A stretch of 64,000 nucleotides of DNA from Rhodospirillales bacterium BBD 1991-14 (GCA_001657395.1 LYSY01000002.1:62001-126000), one strand, 5' to 3'; numbered from the stretch's first letter, positions 1 to 8,294 are shown. Program-made: numbers and translations. The notes: generated from the letters alone by a model not told the origin.

Positions 1-209
1 AATGCTTGGTTTCGACGAGCGGCAGCCATTAGACTTGGCGGTACTCAAGGCCGTGAAACGGCCTAACCCGAACATGCGCTGCGCTTGTAGGATCTGCAGA
101 TGCAGCAGCGCGCACCCGGACCGCAAAGGGCAGCGAACAGGCCTAGGCTTTGGCGTTCACTCACGCTATGTATAGTCGGAACTCGTGGCTCGTTCGACCG
201 TCTTTGGCG

Positions 210-1037
210 TTAAGCAATCGTACGCAGTCGGTCTAAAACTTCCCCGGCCAGCTTGTCGCAGCCTTCTTGGTTGTTCAGGTATGTGATGCATCGCAGCGAA
301 CGCAGGTCAAAGGGCACATCGTTCATCGACTGCGTAATGAGGATGACATCCTTGCCCAACGTGTGAGCAATACCTGTCTCGTAGAACACGTTGGGGTTTT
401 TATCGGACAGATCGCAGATGACTATCCTTGAGGTGCAAATCAGCTCAATGATATCCTGAACAATGTGAGGGTGGAGCCAAAAGTCATCAGCGCGTTTGCA
501 CTCGTAACCCTCCGCCTCCAGCGCAGTTCTGACGGTCTGGTAAACTCGGGTAAATGCCCCCGAGAAAGGCATCATCATTGAGATCAGCTTTGGGCTTACT
601 GGGTTTTCGCTCAACTGGAACACTGTGGGTACGGGACTTTGAGCCACCTCTTTCCGATATAGAACTTGGAATAAGTCAACATCCTTGATTGCCCAGTGGT
701 TCCGGGAAAACTCCCAGTCATGAATCTGCAGGTCAGAGGCCAGAGCCCTAATATCTGCATTGGTCATGCGTGGAATTTCGGGGTCAAGAGCGTATTGCAG
801 CACGTAGTTCTGCCCGCTCAACTCAATTCGGGAAAGCCAGCCAATACCTACGATCTCGTCCGAAACGCCTTCTTCCATCAATACTGTCGGAAGCAGCATT
901 AGCGCTTGGGTGTCTATCTTGCCGCCGGGCGTAAAACGGTTCTTCACCTCCTCGTCGGTGTATTCAAACACTCTGCTAGCGACAATTGAGCCACGGCGCT
1001 CACTTTCCAATCCGCCTGAAACAATCAAGTTGAACAT
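210..1037 (-). CDS. TIR-like / nucleoside 2-deoxyribosyltransferase-like domain protein
   Basis: Predicted soluble protein of 275 residues. The C-terminal half (about 145-270) has the look of a nucleoside deoxyribosyltransferase/TIR-like nucleotide-processing fold: MMPFSG opens a beta strand, then VICDLSDKNPNVFYETGIAH carries the conserved Asp and a Glu at the position of the catalytic Glu in such enzymes, followed by a strand (DVILITQ) and VPFDLRSLR. The N-terminal half (1-140) is not recognised. The ATG at 1037 is preferred over the in-frame GTG at 1043 because GGAG lies about six bases before it. Related domains are effectors in anti-phage systems or stand-alone nucleotide-binding proteins, so an effector role is an inference. 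The DNA is more AT-rich than its surroundings, which fits horizontal acquisition. It probably forms an operon with the winged-helix gene 54 bases upstream. Confidence 0.72.
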   Translation of the reverse strand: MFNLIVSGGLESERRGSIVASRVFEYTDEEVKNRFTPGGKIDTQALMLLPTVLMEEGVSDEIVGIGWLSRIELSGQNYVLQYALDPEIPRMTNADIRALASDLQIHDWEFSRNHWAIKDVDLFQVLYRKEVAQSPVPTVFQLSENPVSPKLISMMMPFSGAFTRVYQTVRTALEAEGYECKRADDFWLHPHIVQDIIELICTSRIVICDLSDKNPNVFYETGIAHTLGKDVILITQSMNDVPFDLRSLRCITYLNNQEGCDKLAGEVLDRLRTIA

Positions 1038-1091
1038 GTACACTCCTTTAGTCTCGGCACTAGTCAGCTATCTGACTACGTTCCATGTGCT

Positions 1092-1724
1092 TTAACGGGA
1101 TCGTGCTCTGGTTTTCTGCCGCGACAATGGCTTCCGCCGGACTGGCTTCTTTTTCGGCTTGGATTCGACCACTGGTTCCTCTTCCGCCTTGTCCGGCACC
1201 TCGAGATCGAGGGCACCGATATCGTGATAGCGCTCTAGCAACGCGTGGTAGTGCTTCTCTGAAAAGCCGTCCGTGTTGGTTTCTGCATGATCTCGGACTA
1301 CCAGATACGGATTCCAGATCTGGACATAATGGATATCGCCTGCTGAGCCTGACTTTATCGAAATGAAGCCAAGGGCCTCCAGCTTTCGAATGCGCTGTTT
1401 CCATGTTGATACACCGCGCTCGCCCGAGAAGCCGGACGCGAAAGCTATCTCGGAATGCTTGTTGGCGATTACAAAGCCTTGCTCATCTGATCGACACCAA
1501 AGCTCAAGATATGTCGATGCCACGGGTGTCCCTTTCCCAGCCAGCAAGTCTGCAATGGCACCAATAAGGGGCATTGTTCTAGGGATGGACGAGTAACCTT
1601 TCGTCCTTGCAGTGTCCTTGATATCCCAAACTCGGCTCTGATCGAGGTCTGGAAAAATACTGGCGCGCATGGATGATCTTTTGTCCTTGCTGCGTTGGAG
1701 CGCAGTTCTGCGCTTTGTGATCAT
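1092..1724 (-). CDS. winged-helix protein resembling plasmid/integrative-element replication proteins
   Basis: A 210-residue protein with a basic N-terminus (MITKRRTALQRSKDK), a central region that reads as a winged-helix DNA-binding domain (about 45-140; IANKHSEIAFASGFSGERG, then a basic helix WKQRIRKLEALGFISIKSG), and a very basic C-terminal tail (KPKKKPVRRK). A perfect Shine-Dalgarno sequence (AAGGAG) precedes the ATG. I do not recognise a named family. The general look is that of hypothetical DNA-binding proteins on plasmids and integrative elements. It lies directly upstream of the TIR-like gene and next to iteron-like repeats at 2013-2072, so it could be a replication or partition-type protein or a repressor. 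Function is not established. Confidence 0.65.
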   Translation of the reverse strand: MITKRRTALQRSKDKRSSMRASIFPDLDQSRVWDIKDTARTKGYSSIPRTMPLIGAIADLLAGKGTPVASTYLELWCRSDEQGFVIANKHSEIAFASGFSGERGVSTWKQRIRKLEALGFISIKSGSAGDIHYVQIWNPYLVVRDHAETNTDGFSEKHYHALLERYHDIGALDLEVPDKAEEEPVVESKPKKKPVRRKPLSRQKTRARSR

Positions 1725-2298
1725 TTTGGCTCCTTATTGTGAGGGAATGGTGCGGCGGGTTTGGACCCCGCCGCGTTGTGGTGATGCGAAGACGCCGGAT
1801 GAAGTTTGGACCCCCATCTTTGGCTCGCCATACGAATATGGATGAAAAATATTGTTATTCAATGAGTTAGTAATATACAATCAAATATTATGGCAGCACA
1901 TATGCAGGATTCAAACCTAGTATTTTGCACATATGTTGTGAACTCGTGGATCATCGGACATTGCGCCCACTCAAATACCCTATATTTTTCGGTGAACTAT
2001 TCGCGAACAGTAGTGCTCCCAGGTGTTCAAGTGCTCCAATGGTGGTCATTGGTGCTCACAGGTGTTCCAGTGGGTAGAGGGAGACTGGGATGCCCTGGCC
2101 TTGACGTACCTTGTACCTGGTTTGTGGGCAGATATCCGCGTTACACCAGCAAACGGGGGGTCAGAGCTCGAAGCAGCCAGCTCCCTTCTGAGCTGCTAGA
2201 GGGACTAAAGGTCCAGTGAGAGGCTCAGCGCTAGGTCTACCGAATGTCCATTAGCTGAGTCTTTCCAGCCTCTTGAAACGCTTACCACGATCTGCCGA
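1725..2298. other. AT-rich non-coding region upstream of the winged-helix gene
   Basis: No convincing gene. An 8-bp inverted repeat (GCGGCGGG at 1752-1759, CCCGCCGC at 1767-1774) has no T tract after it. The 11-mer GTTTGGACCCC occurs at 1759-1769 and again at 1804-1814. The stretch from about 1835 to 1990 is strikingly AT-rich for this genome and may hold promoters or an unwinding element. A 109-codon open frame at 1890-2219 has no ribosome binding site and codon use unlike real genes here, so it is not called. Confidence 0.5.
2013..2072. repeat. iteron-like direct repeats around a palindrome
   Basis: Two 21-bp copies differing at two positions (GTGCTCCCAGGTGTTCAAGTG at 2013 in the first copy, with A for C and C for A in the second at 2052) start 39 bp apart. 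Between them lies the inverted repeat CCAATG-GTGGT-CATTGG (2036-2052). A partial copy of the repeat start (GTGCTCCA) occurs at 2031. The arrangement resembles replication iterons or a multi-site operator, next to an AT-rich stretch and a DNA-binding protein gene. Confidence 0.45.
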
Positions 2299-2565
2299 AT
2301 GAAACCGTTGTCGTTAAATCTGACCAACGACCGCTTTTCAGCCAAACTCGTTGGTTCGGCGCGATTTCGCGATCTGGAGCCCGGATCGGCCTTTAGACCT
2401 GAAGGCCGAAGCGGCTATCAAAAGCCTTGGACCGGGTCGAAGCGTTCATGTCCTGAAAGCGCAGCGAGATCCGGAGTCCACGACCGCGCGGTGAAGAACA
2501 TCGAGGCCCTGGCCAACCCGGAAGCCCTGGAGCTCTACCGCGGCCTGGAAGAACTGCGGAGTTAG
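2299..2565 (+). pseudogene. possible decayed ORF with a frame switch
   Basis: The open frame is 88 codons but only its last ~28 codons (DRAVKNIEALANPEALELYRG) look like a natural helical protein end. Just upstream the better-looking frame is a different one (2384-2494: DLKAEAAIKSLGPGRSVHVL), which ends in a TGA where the final frame takes over. This suggests a frameshifted gene remnant. No family was recognised, and the whole could be non-coding. Confidence 0.25.
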
Positions 2566-2578
2566 CAGGCGCAGAGAC

Positions 2579-3364
2579 TCAGGCGAGGCCGGCCAGCACC
2601 CTTTCGATGGCCTGACAGACGCGTTGGGTCTTGGCCGGGTCCAGTGCGTCGCGATGCGGCGCATTGAAGCGCCCGGCATCGTTGTCGAAGTACCGGCCCG
2701 AAGCCGAAGCAAAGTCGTCCGCCAAAGCGGCCCGGCAGAGAATCTCGGCGCCGATGCGGATGTCGTTGCCGGCCACGCCGAATCCCTCCGTCACCATCTT
2801 GCTGGCGAGCAGCGAGCCGGGGTTCACGGCGACGACGACCGGACCGTCGGGAAGCTCCTCGGCCATGGCGCGGGACCACATGGTGATCGCCAGCTTGCTT
2901 TGCGAATAGGCCTCCATGTCGGAGAGCCGCGTCTTGCCCTCCAGCGCCGCGATATCCACCGGCGCCTGTGCGGCGGAGGAGAGGTTGACGATACGGCCGT
3001 CGCGGTTCATCGACGGCAAGAGGCGCCGCGTCAGGGCATAGGGCGCGAGGGTGTTGACGACGAAGCGCAGGTCGAGCCCCTCCGCCGTCACCGGCTGCCC
3101 TGTCTTGAAGACGCCCGCATTGTTGATGAGTACGTCGAGCGGCCGGTGGTCCGCAGCGACAGCCTCGGCAAGCGCCGCGACATCGGGCATGCGGGACAGA
3201 TCGGCGAGGTAGCTCGCCGTCTCCCCGCCGACGGCCTGCGCGGCGGCCTCCAGCTTCCCGGCGCTGCGCCCGTGCAGCAGCACGCGGTGACCCTGGGCGG
3301 CCAGCACCTTGGCCGTCTCCAGCCCGATGCCGTCGGTGGAACCGGTAATCAGAACGGTTTTCAT
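2579..3364 (-). CDS. short-chain dehydrogenase/reductase (SDR)
   Basis: A 261-residue classical SDR. The NAD(P)-binding motif TGSTDGIG is at residues 8-15, NNAG at 81-84, the catalytic Ser near 129 and the YSQSK active-site Tyr/Lys at 153-157. HGR after the second strand suggests NADP preference. The substrate is not predictable; within the family it resembles retinol-dehydrogenase/WW-domain-type enzymes. It is the last gene of a minus-strand group with the CmcJ-like, DUF1330 and ABM genes, 25 bases after the CmcJ-like gene, so it is probably co-transcribed under the divergent LysR. Confidence 0.9.
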   Translation of the reverse strand: MKTVLITGSTDGIGLETAKVLAAQGHRVLLHGRSAGKLEAAAQAVGGETASYLADLSRMPDVAALAEAVAADHRPLDVLINNAGVFKTGQPVTAEGLDLRFVVNTLAPYALTRRLLPSMNRDGRIVNLSSAAQAPVDIAALEGKTRLSDMEAYSQSKLAITMWSRAMAEELPDGPVVVAVNPGSLLASKMVTEGFGVAGNDIRIGAEILCRAALADDFASASGRYFDNDAGRFNAPHRDALDPAKTQRVCQAIERVLAGLA

Positions 3365-3389
3365 GGTCGCAGCGTCCTCGGTCTCCGCA

Positions 3390-4169
3390 TCAGTAACGTA
3401 CCAGCGTCCGGCTTTCCATGCTCATGCGCGGGGTCTCGACGGCGGGGCCGTCTTTCAGATCGAGCGCCGAGTGGGCGACCGATGGCCGGCCGCGATTGTC
3501 GTAGATATTGAACAGGACGACCTCGTCCGGCGTCATGGCGGAGCGATAGATCCACTCGTGACGGGGGTTCGGCGCCAGTCCCATGATCTGGCCGGTACGG
3601 TGCGGATAGACGAGGTCGATCGTCACCCAGTCTTCGGGGCCGACCGAACCCGGAAGCACGAAGCCCAGCGGTGCTGTGGTGACCGGATGCCTGACCGGCC
3701 GCCAGACGTTGACGAAGGCAAAGTGCGCGCGTTCCCACTCGGCGGCGATCTCTGTCCCGAGGATATCCTTCAGGCGCTGGTGCGCGCCCTCTGCGCTGTA
3801 GTCGCTGTGGACGTTGCGGGCCGGCTTTCGCTCCGAAGCCGGGTCGTCGATGCGCAGCGTGTGGTCGAAGATCACGGCCTCCTTTGCCCCCGTCTGTTTC
3901 GACAGCAGATCACGGAGTTCACGGTCGTAGACGTCCTGCCACGTCCGCGCGTCGTCGAAGTCCTGAACGGCCGAGGCCTGCGTGACAAAGGCAAGACCGT
4001 CGTGCGCGAACGCGAGCAGGACATCAGTTTCGCGAAGGTCGATGACATCGATGTCGGTGGCTACAACGTCGGGCCCGACGATCCGGCCGGTCTCGCCGCC
4101 TGCGTCGATGTAGTAGGTCTGCGTCCCGGAGCTGGCGATATGGTAGTTGACGGTGGCAGTGGTCGGCAT
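3390..4169 (-). CDS. CmcJ/NvfI family oxidoreductase
   Basis: A 259-residue protein with the hallmarks of the CmcJ/NvfI (AsaB-like) family, non-haem iron oxygenase-like enzymes named after a cephamycin 7-methoxylation component and fungal NvfI. Visible signatures are NVHSDYS (His and Asp of a candidate metal site, about 120-126), FVNVWRPV (about 151-158), [18 protein letters not shown], and the terminal HSALD...[13 protein letters not shown]. Most homologues act on small molecules in secondary metabolism or detoxification, and the substrate here is unknown. It shares an operon with an SDR, DUF1330 and an ABM monooxygenase. Confidence 0.82.
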   Translation of the reverse strand: MPTTATVNYHIASSGTQTYYIDAGGETGRIVGPDVVATDIDVIDLRETDVLLAFAHDGLAFVTQASAVQDFDDARTWQDVYDRELRDLLSKQTGAKEAVIFDHTLRIDDPASERKPARNVHSDYSAEGAHQRLKDILGTEIAAEWERAHFAFVNVWRPVRHPVTTAPLGFVLPGSVGPEDWVTIDLVYPHRTGQIMGLAPNPRHEWIYRSAMTPDEVVLFNIYDNRGRPSVAHSALDLKDGPAVETPRMSMESRTLVRY

Positions 4170-4231
4170 CGCGGAACTCCATCGGTCTCCTGACTCTGGA
4201 TCGTCGGGCAGGGCCTATCGCCTGATCGAAC

Positions 4232-4534
4232 TCAGGCCAGATCGTCCTTGCCTTCGATGAGGAAATGAAAGCTCTCGGACCCGGCCGTGCGCACCTTCAG
4301 GTGGGGCGCATAGCGCTCGTCGTTCATGAAAGCCAGCGCCGCCTCCCGCGACGGCCATTGGATCACGATGCGCAGCGCCGCGGGCCGCTCCTCACCTTCG
4401 ATCTGCTCATGGCTGGCGGTCCGTGCCAGGTACCTGCCGCCATGCTCGGCGACCAGGGCGTTCGCCGGGCCGATGTAATCGGGAATCCAGTCTTCGGCAG
4501 TCGGTGTCACGGCGAGAACGGAGTAGTAGGTCAT
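4232..4534 (-). CDS. DUF1330 family protein
   Basis: A 100-residue ferredoxin-like alpha+beta barrel protein of the DUF1330 type. It shows the core YLARTASHEQIEGEERP, the WPSREAALAFMNDERYAP helix and the late strand typical of the family. DUF1330 proteins are small dimeric proteins related to the ABM/EthD fold with no settled function. It lies between the CmcJ-like and ABM genes. The short distances in the group (about 60 bases each side) suggest one transcript. Confidence 0.85.
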   Translation of the reverse strand: MTYYSVLAVTPTAEDWIPDYIGPANALVAEHGGRYLARTASHEQIEGEERPAALRIVIQWPSREAALAFMNDERYAPHLKVRTAGSESFHFLIEGKDDLA

Positions 4535-4597
4535 GGCGGGTGTTGCTCCTGTATTCGTTTTTTTCTGGCGGTTTGTCGGAAAGGTGCCGGCTGCGCG

Positions 4598-4948
4598 CTA
4601 CCGCGCGAAGCCGCCGAAGGGTTTCAGCCAGAGCGGCGCCAGGGCGGCATGGCGTTCGCGCAGGTCATCGGGCAGGTTGCCCAGATGCACCATGCGGGTC
4701 GGCTCCGCCGCCGCGATCCAGCGCTCGGCGTGGGCGTCCCAGTTGGTGACGTGAACGTGCGCGGCTTCGGCGTCCTTGAAGCGCTCGTAGACCAGCACGT
4801 CGCCGTCGTCCGACACGAAATACTGATAGTTCAGCGTGCCCGGTTCCTCCTGTGTCGCCGCGACGATGTCCTTCATCACGGCTTCGAAGGCTTCGCGCCG
4901 GCCCTCTCTGATCTTCGCTTCGACAATCCAGCCGATGGTCTCGAACAT
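4598..4948 (-). CDS. antibiotic biosynthesis monooxygenase (ABM) domain protein
   Basis: A 116-residue ABM-fold protein: FETIGWIVEAKIREGRREAF, EEPGTLNYQYFVSDD, then VLVYERFKDAEAAHVH, which is the usual family pattern. Members are dimeric ferredoxin-like proteins, some of them cofactor-free quinol monooxygenases. The ATG at 4948 is chosen over a longer frame to 5005 because GGGAGA lies just upstream and the extra residues are unlike the family. It is the first gene of the minus-strand SDR/CmcJ/DUF1330 group and is divergent from the LysR gene, which probably controls it. Confidence 0.85.
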   Translation of the reverse strand: MFETIGWIVEAKIREGRREAFEAVMKDIVAATQEEPGTLNYQYFVSDDGDVLVYERFKDAEAAHVHVTNWDAHAERWIAAAEPTRMVHLGNLPDDLRERHAALAPLWLKPFGGFAR

Positions 4949-5118
4949 GGGCGTCTCCCTTGGTTCCAGGATGTCCGGCCACCGCAGCGCCGGGCTCGCC
5001 CACACAATTAATCCCTAGGAATCTGAAATAAAGAGCGCGTTCTGGAACTCTTAATTCGTTTTTTCTATATAATAAGCGCGCAGTAAGTCGAATGCCTGCG
5101 TCTCTTGGAGGGGATGCC
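4949..5118. promoter_or_regulatory. divergent promoter region between the ABM operon and lysR
   Basis: This 170-base gap is notably AT-rich in its middle (about 5005-5080), as expected for two promoters facing apart. A near-palindrome around CCTAGG (ATCCCTAGGAAT, 5010-5021) is a candidate LysR-type site. No experimentally known motif was recognised. Confidence 0.4.
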
Positions 5119-6027
5119 ATGGACACCAAAAGCCTGCGGCTGTTCGCGCTTGCCGCGGAGAAGCTCAACATCAGTGCCGCGGGACGGCAGCTCGGCATGG
5201 CGCCTGCGGTGGCCAGCGCGCACCTGGCGAAGCTCGAACGGGCGATGGGGGCGGAGCTGCTCCACCGCTCGACGCGCAAGGTCGCGCTGTCCCTGGAGGG
5301 CGCCGAGTTCCTGCCTTATGCCGAGGAGATTCTGGCCCAGGAGACGGCCGCCCTTGCGGCGCTGGGCCGCGGCAGCCCGACGGCGACGGGCACGCTGCGG
5401 TTCGCGGCGCCGAGCACCTTCTCGCAGCTCTACATCGCGCCGATCCTGCCCGATTTCCTGGAGCGACACCCGGGCGTCAGCCTTGACCTGCGCCTGTCCG
5501 ACACGCCGTTCGATCTGATCGAGGGCAGCTTCGACCTCGCGCTCCGCAACACCGCGATCTCCGACAGCAGCCTGAAGGGCCGCAAGCTGGCCGACGACAA
5601 GCGCATCCTCTGTGCCGCGCCCGCCTACCTGGACCGCCACGGCACACCCCAATACCCTGATGATCTCGCCGGGCATCAGCTGATCGGCTTCATGGGGCAG
5701 GCACCCAGGCCACTGGCCGGGCAGAGCGGGGAGGAGGCCCGATTCGACCCCCGCCAGGCCCGCTGCCGGCTGACGGTCGACGACGGCAACAGCCAGAAGG
5801 TCGCCACCGTCGCCGGGGCCGGGATCTCGGCAAACTCGCTGTGGAGCGTTCACGGCGAGCTGGCCGAAGGGTCGCTGGTCCGGGTTCTGCCGGACTACGA
5901 CGTCGCCGACCAGTCCGCTCTCTGGCTGGTCTATCCGAAGTCCAACGTGCTGACGGCGAAGGTCCGGGTGTTCATCGACTTTCTCCTGGAGCGGATCGGC
6001 CGCGCGCCGGCCTGGATCACGTCCTGA
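5119..6027 (+). CDS. LysR family transcriptional regulator
   Basis: A 302-residue LTTR. The N-terminal winged HTH (about 1-60) reads MDTKSLRLFALAAEKLNISA then AAGRQLGMAPAVASAHLAKL. The effector-binding domain follows (GTLRFAAPSTFSQLYIAPIL onward). The start at 5119 is supported by GGAGGGG eight bases upstream; nine extra codons would be possible from 5092. It is divergent from the ABM-DUF1330-CmcJ-SDR genes and is the likely activator or repressor of that group. Confidence 0.92.
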   Translation: MDTKSLRLFALAAEKLNISAAGRQLGMAPAVASAHLAKLERAMGAELLHRSTRKVALSLEGAEFLPYAEEILAQETAALAALGRGSPTATGTLRFAAPSTFSQLYIAPILPDFLERHPGVSLDLRLSDTPFDLIEGSFDLALRNTAISDSSLKGRKLADDKRILCAAPAYLDRHGTPQYPDDLAGHQLIGFMGQAPRPLAGQSGEEARFDPRQARCRLTVDDGNSQKVATVAGAGISANSLWSVHGELAEGSLVRVLPDYDVADQSALWLVYPKSNVLTAKVRVFIDFLLERIGRAPAWITS

Positions 6028-6180
6028 GTTTCCGGGCGCGGATTGTCCGTTTCTCGACAGGCTTTGACTGACGATCGGTTTCGCAGCGAAGCCGCCAGGA
6101 CCACAATGGAGCCCGGATGAAGACGGAGCCTGTCGCGCCGAGAGACCGGAGCGAGGGTGGGCGTCCAAGAGGAGGGGCCG

Positions 6181-6834
6181 GTGCCGCTGGACCTATACCT
6201 GGCCTATCTTGCGACGGTTGCGGTGTTCTTCGCCTCGCCCCCGGGACCGAGCCAGCTTCTGATGATTACGAACAGCCTCCGCTACGGCGTCAGACCGAGC
6301 ATGAGCACGGTGGCCGGAGACCTGTCCGCCAACATGCTGCAGATGATCGCCGCGGGCTTCGGCCTGGCGACGCTGATCGCCGCCGTCCCGGCCTCGCTCA
6401 CCGTGATCAAGTGGCTCGGGGTCGCCTATCTCGCCTGGATCGGCATCCGCTTGTTCCGTTCGTCGTCTTCGGCCCTCACGCTGCCGTCTAACGCAGCCGG
6501 CCGGGCCAACGATCTGATTCGCCCGGGTCTGTTTCGCCAGGGCTTCATCACCTCGGCGACGAACCCCACCGCGATCTTTTTCTTCGCCGCGCTGTTTCCG
6601 CAGTTCATCGACCCCGCCGCGGCGATCTGGCCGCAGCTTGTCATCCTCGGCCTCACCTACATCGTGATCGACGGCGTGTTGCTCACCGTCTGGGGAGCGA
6701 CGGCCCAGGGCCTGCTCAGGCGCTTCCGCAACCGCAGTCCGCAGTGGCTGAACCGCCTTTCGGGTTCCCTGATCGTCGCGGCCGCCGTGTTGCTGGCCCT
6801 CAAGGACGTCAGCCTGCCGTCGTCCCGCGCCTGA
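6181..6834 (+). CDS. LysE family translocator
   Basis: A 217-residue inner-membrane exporter of the LysE/RhtB family, which moves amino acids or their derivatives out of the cell. Five to six hydrophobic segments are visible. The family landmark PPGPSQLLMITNSLRYG is near the N-terminus and GFITSATNPTAIFFFAALFPQF is in the second half. The GTG at 6181 fits best, with GGAGG five bases upstream; a second in-frame GTG at 6157 would add eight residues. It stands alone, convergent with clpP. Confidence 0.9.
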   Translation: MPLDLYLAYLATVAVFFASPPGPSQLLMITNSLRYGVRPSMSTVAGDLSANMLQMIAAGFGLATLIAAVPASLTVIKWLGVAYLAWIGIRLFRSSSSALTLPSNAAGRANDLIRPGLFRQGFITSATNPTAIFFFAALFPQFIDPAAAIWPQLVILGLTYIVIDGVLLTVWGATAQGLLRRFRNRSPQWLNRLSGSLIVAAAVLLALKDVSLPSSRA

Positions 6835-6852
6835 CAGGGCCGCAGATGTTCT

Positions 6853-7473
6853 TCAGGGCTCCTCCGGTGCGTCTTCGACATCGCGCTCTTGCAGGATGCG
6901 GTCGATCAGACCCCATTCCAGGGCCTCTTCGGCGCTCATGAAATGGTCCCGGTCGAGGGTGCGCTCGACCTCCTCCTCGCTGCGCCCGCAGTGCGCGGCA
7001 TAGAGCCGGATCATGCGGCGCTTGGTTTTCTGCATCTCCTCGGCGTGGATCATGACGTCCGATGCCTGGCCCTGGAAGCCGCCCAGGGGCTGGTGGACAT
7101 GAAGGCTGGCGTTGGGCAGCGCCGCCCGCTCACCCGGCTCGCCCGCCATCAAAAGGAACGAGCCCATGGAGCGCGCGGTCCCCATGCAGAGCGTATGCAC
7201 GGGTGGGCGGATGTATTGCATGGTGTCGTACATGGCGAGGCCGCTGGTCACCACACCACCGGGCGAGTTGATATAGAAGTAGATCGGCTTCTTCGGGTTT
7301 TCGGCTTCCAGGAAGAGAAGCTGCGCGCAGACCAGTGACGAGACCGTGTCATTGACCTCACCGTTCAGGAAGACGACCCGCTCGCGCAGGAGCCGGGAGT
7401 AGATGTCGAAGGAGCGTTCCCCCCGGCTCGACTGTTCGACGACCATGGGGACGAGCTGCATGGTTTCGCGCAT
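6853..7473 (-). CDS. clpP: ATP-dependent Clp protease proteolytic subunit (accessory paralogue)
   Basis: A 206-residue ClpP serine peptidase. The catalytic triad is intact: Ser102 in [11 protein letters not shown], His127 in HVHQPLGG and Asp176 in [20 protein letters not shown] marks the oxyanion region. The start at 7473 has CAGGAG upstream; longer versions from 7527 lack support. It is not beside tig or clpX, where the housekeeping clpP usually lies. It follows an ArsR regulator and an SRPBCC protein, so it is probably a second, conditionally expressed ClpP. Proteolysis would need a ClpX or ClpA partner encoded elsewhere. Confidence 0.93.
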   Translation of the reverse strand: MRETMQLVPMVVEQSSRGERSFDIYSRLLRERVVFLNGEVNDTVSSLVCAQLLFLEAENPKKPIYFYINSPGGVVTSGLAMYDTMQYIRPPVHTLCMGTARSMGSFLLMAGEPGERAALPNASLHVHQPLGGFQGQASDVMIHAEEMQKTKRRMIRLYAAHCGRSEEEVERTLDRDHFMSAEEALEWGLIDRILQERDVEDAPEEP

Positions 7474-7536
7474 GGGCGAGCTCCTGTTTTCTGAACTTTC
7501 CGCCTCCGACCCGCGCGCCGCCAGCAATCCGCCGCG

Positions 7537-7908
7537 TCAGGCGGCGCGCATAAGGACGGGGCGGTTGGTGTTGGCGGCCTGGGGCTGCTGCTGCAGGCGT
7601 TCGTCCGCCAGCTCATGAACGATGCGAAGGATGGTGCCGCCCGCGCCGTTGGGCCGGATCTGAAACGTCACCACGCTTTCGAGGAAGGGCGGCGCGTCGT
7701 CCTTCATGCCGTAGCGGACTTCCCTGCCTTCTTCGGAAGAGACCGGCTCCGCATCGCTCAGGTCTGCTTCCGGCAGCCACCGGTCACGAAACGCCGGCAT
7801 GCTGATTGCGCGCCAGACCTTCTGAGGCGGAGCATCGAGTTCGACCTCCAGCTCCAGGTCGGTTGCCTGCTCGTCGGTCTCCCGGTCCTTGGTTTCCCGG
7901 TCCTTCAT
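7537..7908 (-). CDS. SRPBCC (AHSA1-like) domain protein
   Basis: A 123-residue START/SRPBCC-fold protein. It has the typical opening strand and helix (LEVELDAPPQKVWRAISMPA) and the FRDRWLPEA segment of the AHSA1 (activator of Hsp90 ATPase homologue-like) family. The ATG at 7908 overlaps the stop of the upstream ArsR gene by four bases (ATGA), so the two are translationally coupled. ArsR-SRPBCC pairs are common in bacteria, where the regulator controls the ligand-binding protein. The C-terminus (ERLQQQPQAANTNRPVLMRAA) is rich in Gln/Asn and unusual. Confidence 0.8.
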   Translation of the reverse strand: MKDRETKDRETDEQATDLELEVELDAPPQKVWRAISMPAFRDRWLPEADLSDAEPVSSEEGREVRYGMKDDAPPFLESVVTFQIRPNGAGGTILRIVHELADERLQQQPQAANTNRPVLMRAA

Positions 7909-8219
7909 GAGTCCATGTCCTTCAGCAAAGCTTTCAATGCATCGATCCGCGCCGGCCAGTAGGCGCGATATCTGGCGAGCCATCCGGCGATGAGCGCCAG
8001 GCCCTCCGGATCGACCTCATAGTTGACGAAGCGTCCCTGCCGCTCTTCGCGCACCAGTCTCGCCTTGCGCAGCACCGAGAGGTGCTGGGACATCGCCGGC
8101 TGGCTGATCCGCATCCCCTCCCGCAACGCGCTGGCGTTCATGCCGCCGCCCGCCAGCTTCTCGAAGATGGAGCGGCGGGTCGGATCGGCCAGCGCCTTGA
8201 AGACGTCGTTCTCGATCAT
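7905..8219 (-). CDS. ArsR family transcriptional regulator
   Basis: A 104-residue winged-helix repressor of the ArsR/SmtB family. It opens FKALADPTRRSIFEKLAGG, and the recognition helix region reads MRISQPAMSQHLSVLRKARL followed by the wing VREERQGRFVNYEVDPEG. No Cys is present, so it is not a classical metal sensor; it belongs to the SRPBCC-linked subgroup. It heads a three-gene operon with the SRPBCC and ClpP genes and probably autoregulates. Confidence 0.92.
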   Translation of the reverse strand: MIENDVFKALADPTRRSIFEKLAGGGMNASALREGMRISQPAMSQHLSVLRKARLVREERQGRFVNYEVDPEGLALIAGWLARYRAYWPARIDALKALLKDMDS

Positions 8220-8294
8220 GAAAATCAGATAAGCACAGACTTATGTGATTCGCAAGGGCCCCGTTACGAACGCCTTCCGGCGCTTGCCGCACCG

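Noticed and set aside
1-209. Possible gene end left of the TIR-like gene
   Set aside because: No open frame of credible composition; only a short GGCCGTGAAACGGCC hairpin (about 48-62) is visible.
1759-1814. Repeated 11-mer GTTTGGACCCC as insertion-sequence ends
   Set aside because: No transposase or target duplication nearby; the two copies are only 45 bases apart and in the same orientation.
1890-2219. 109-codon + strand frame in the AT-rich gap
   Set aside because: No ribosome binding site, atypical composition and no similarity recognised; it overlaps iteron-like repeats.
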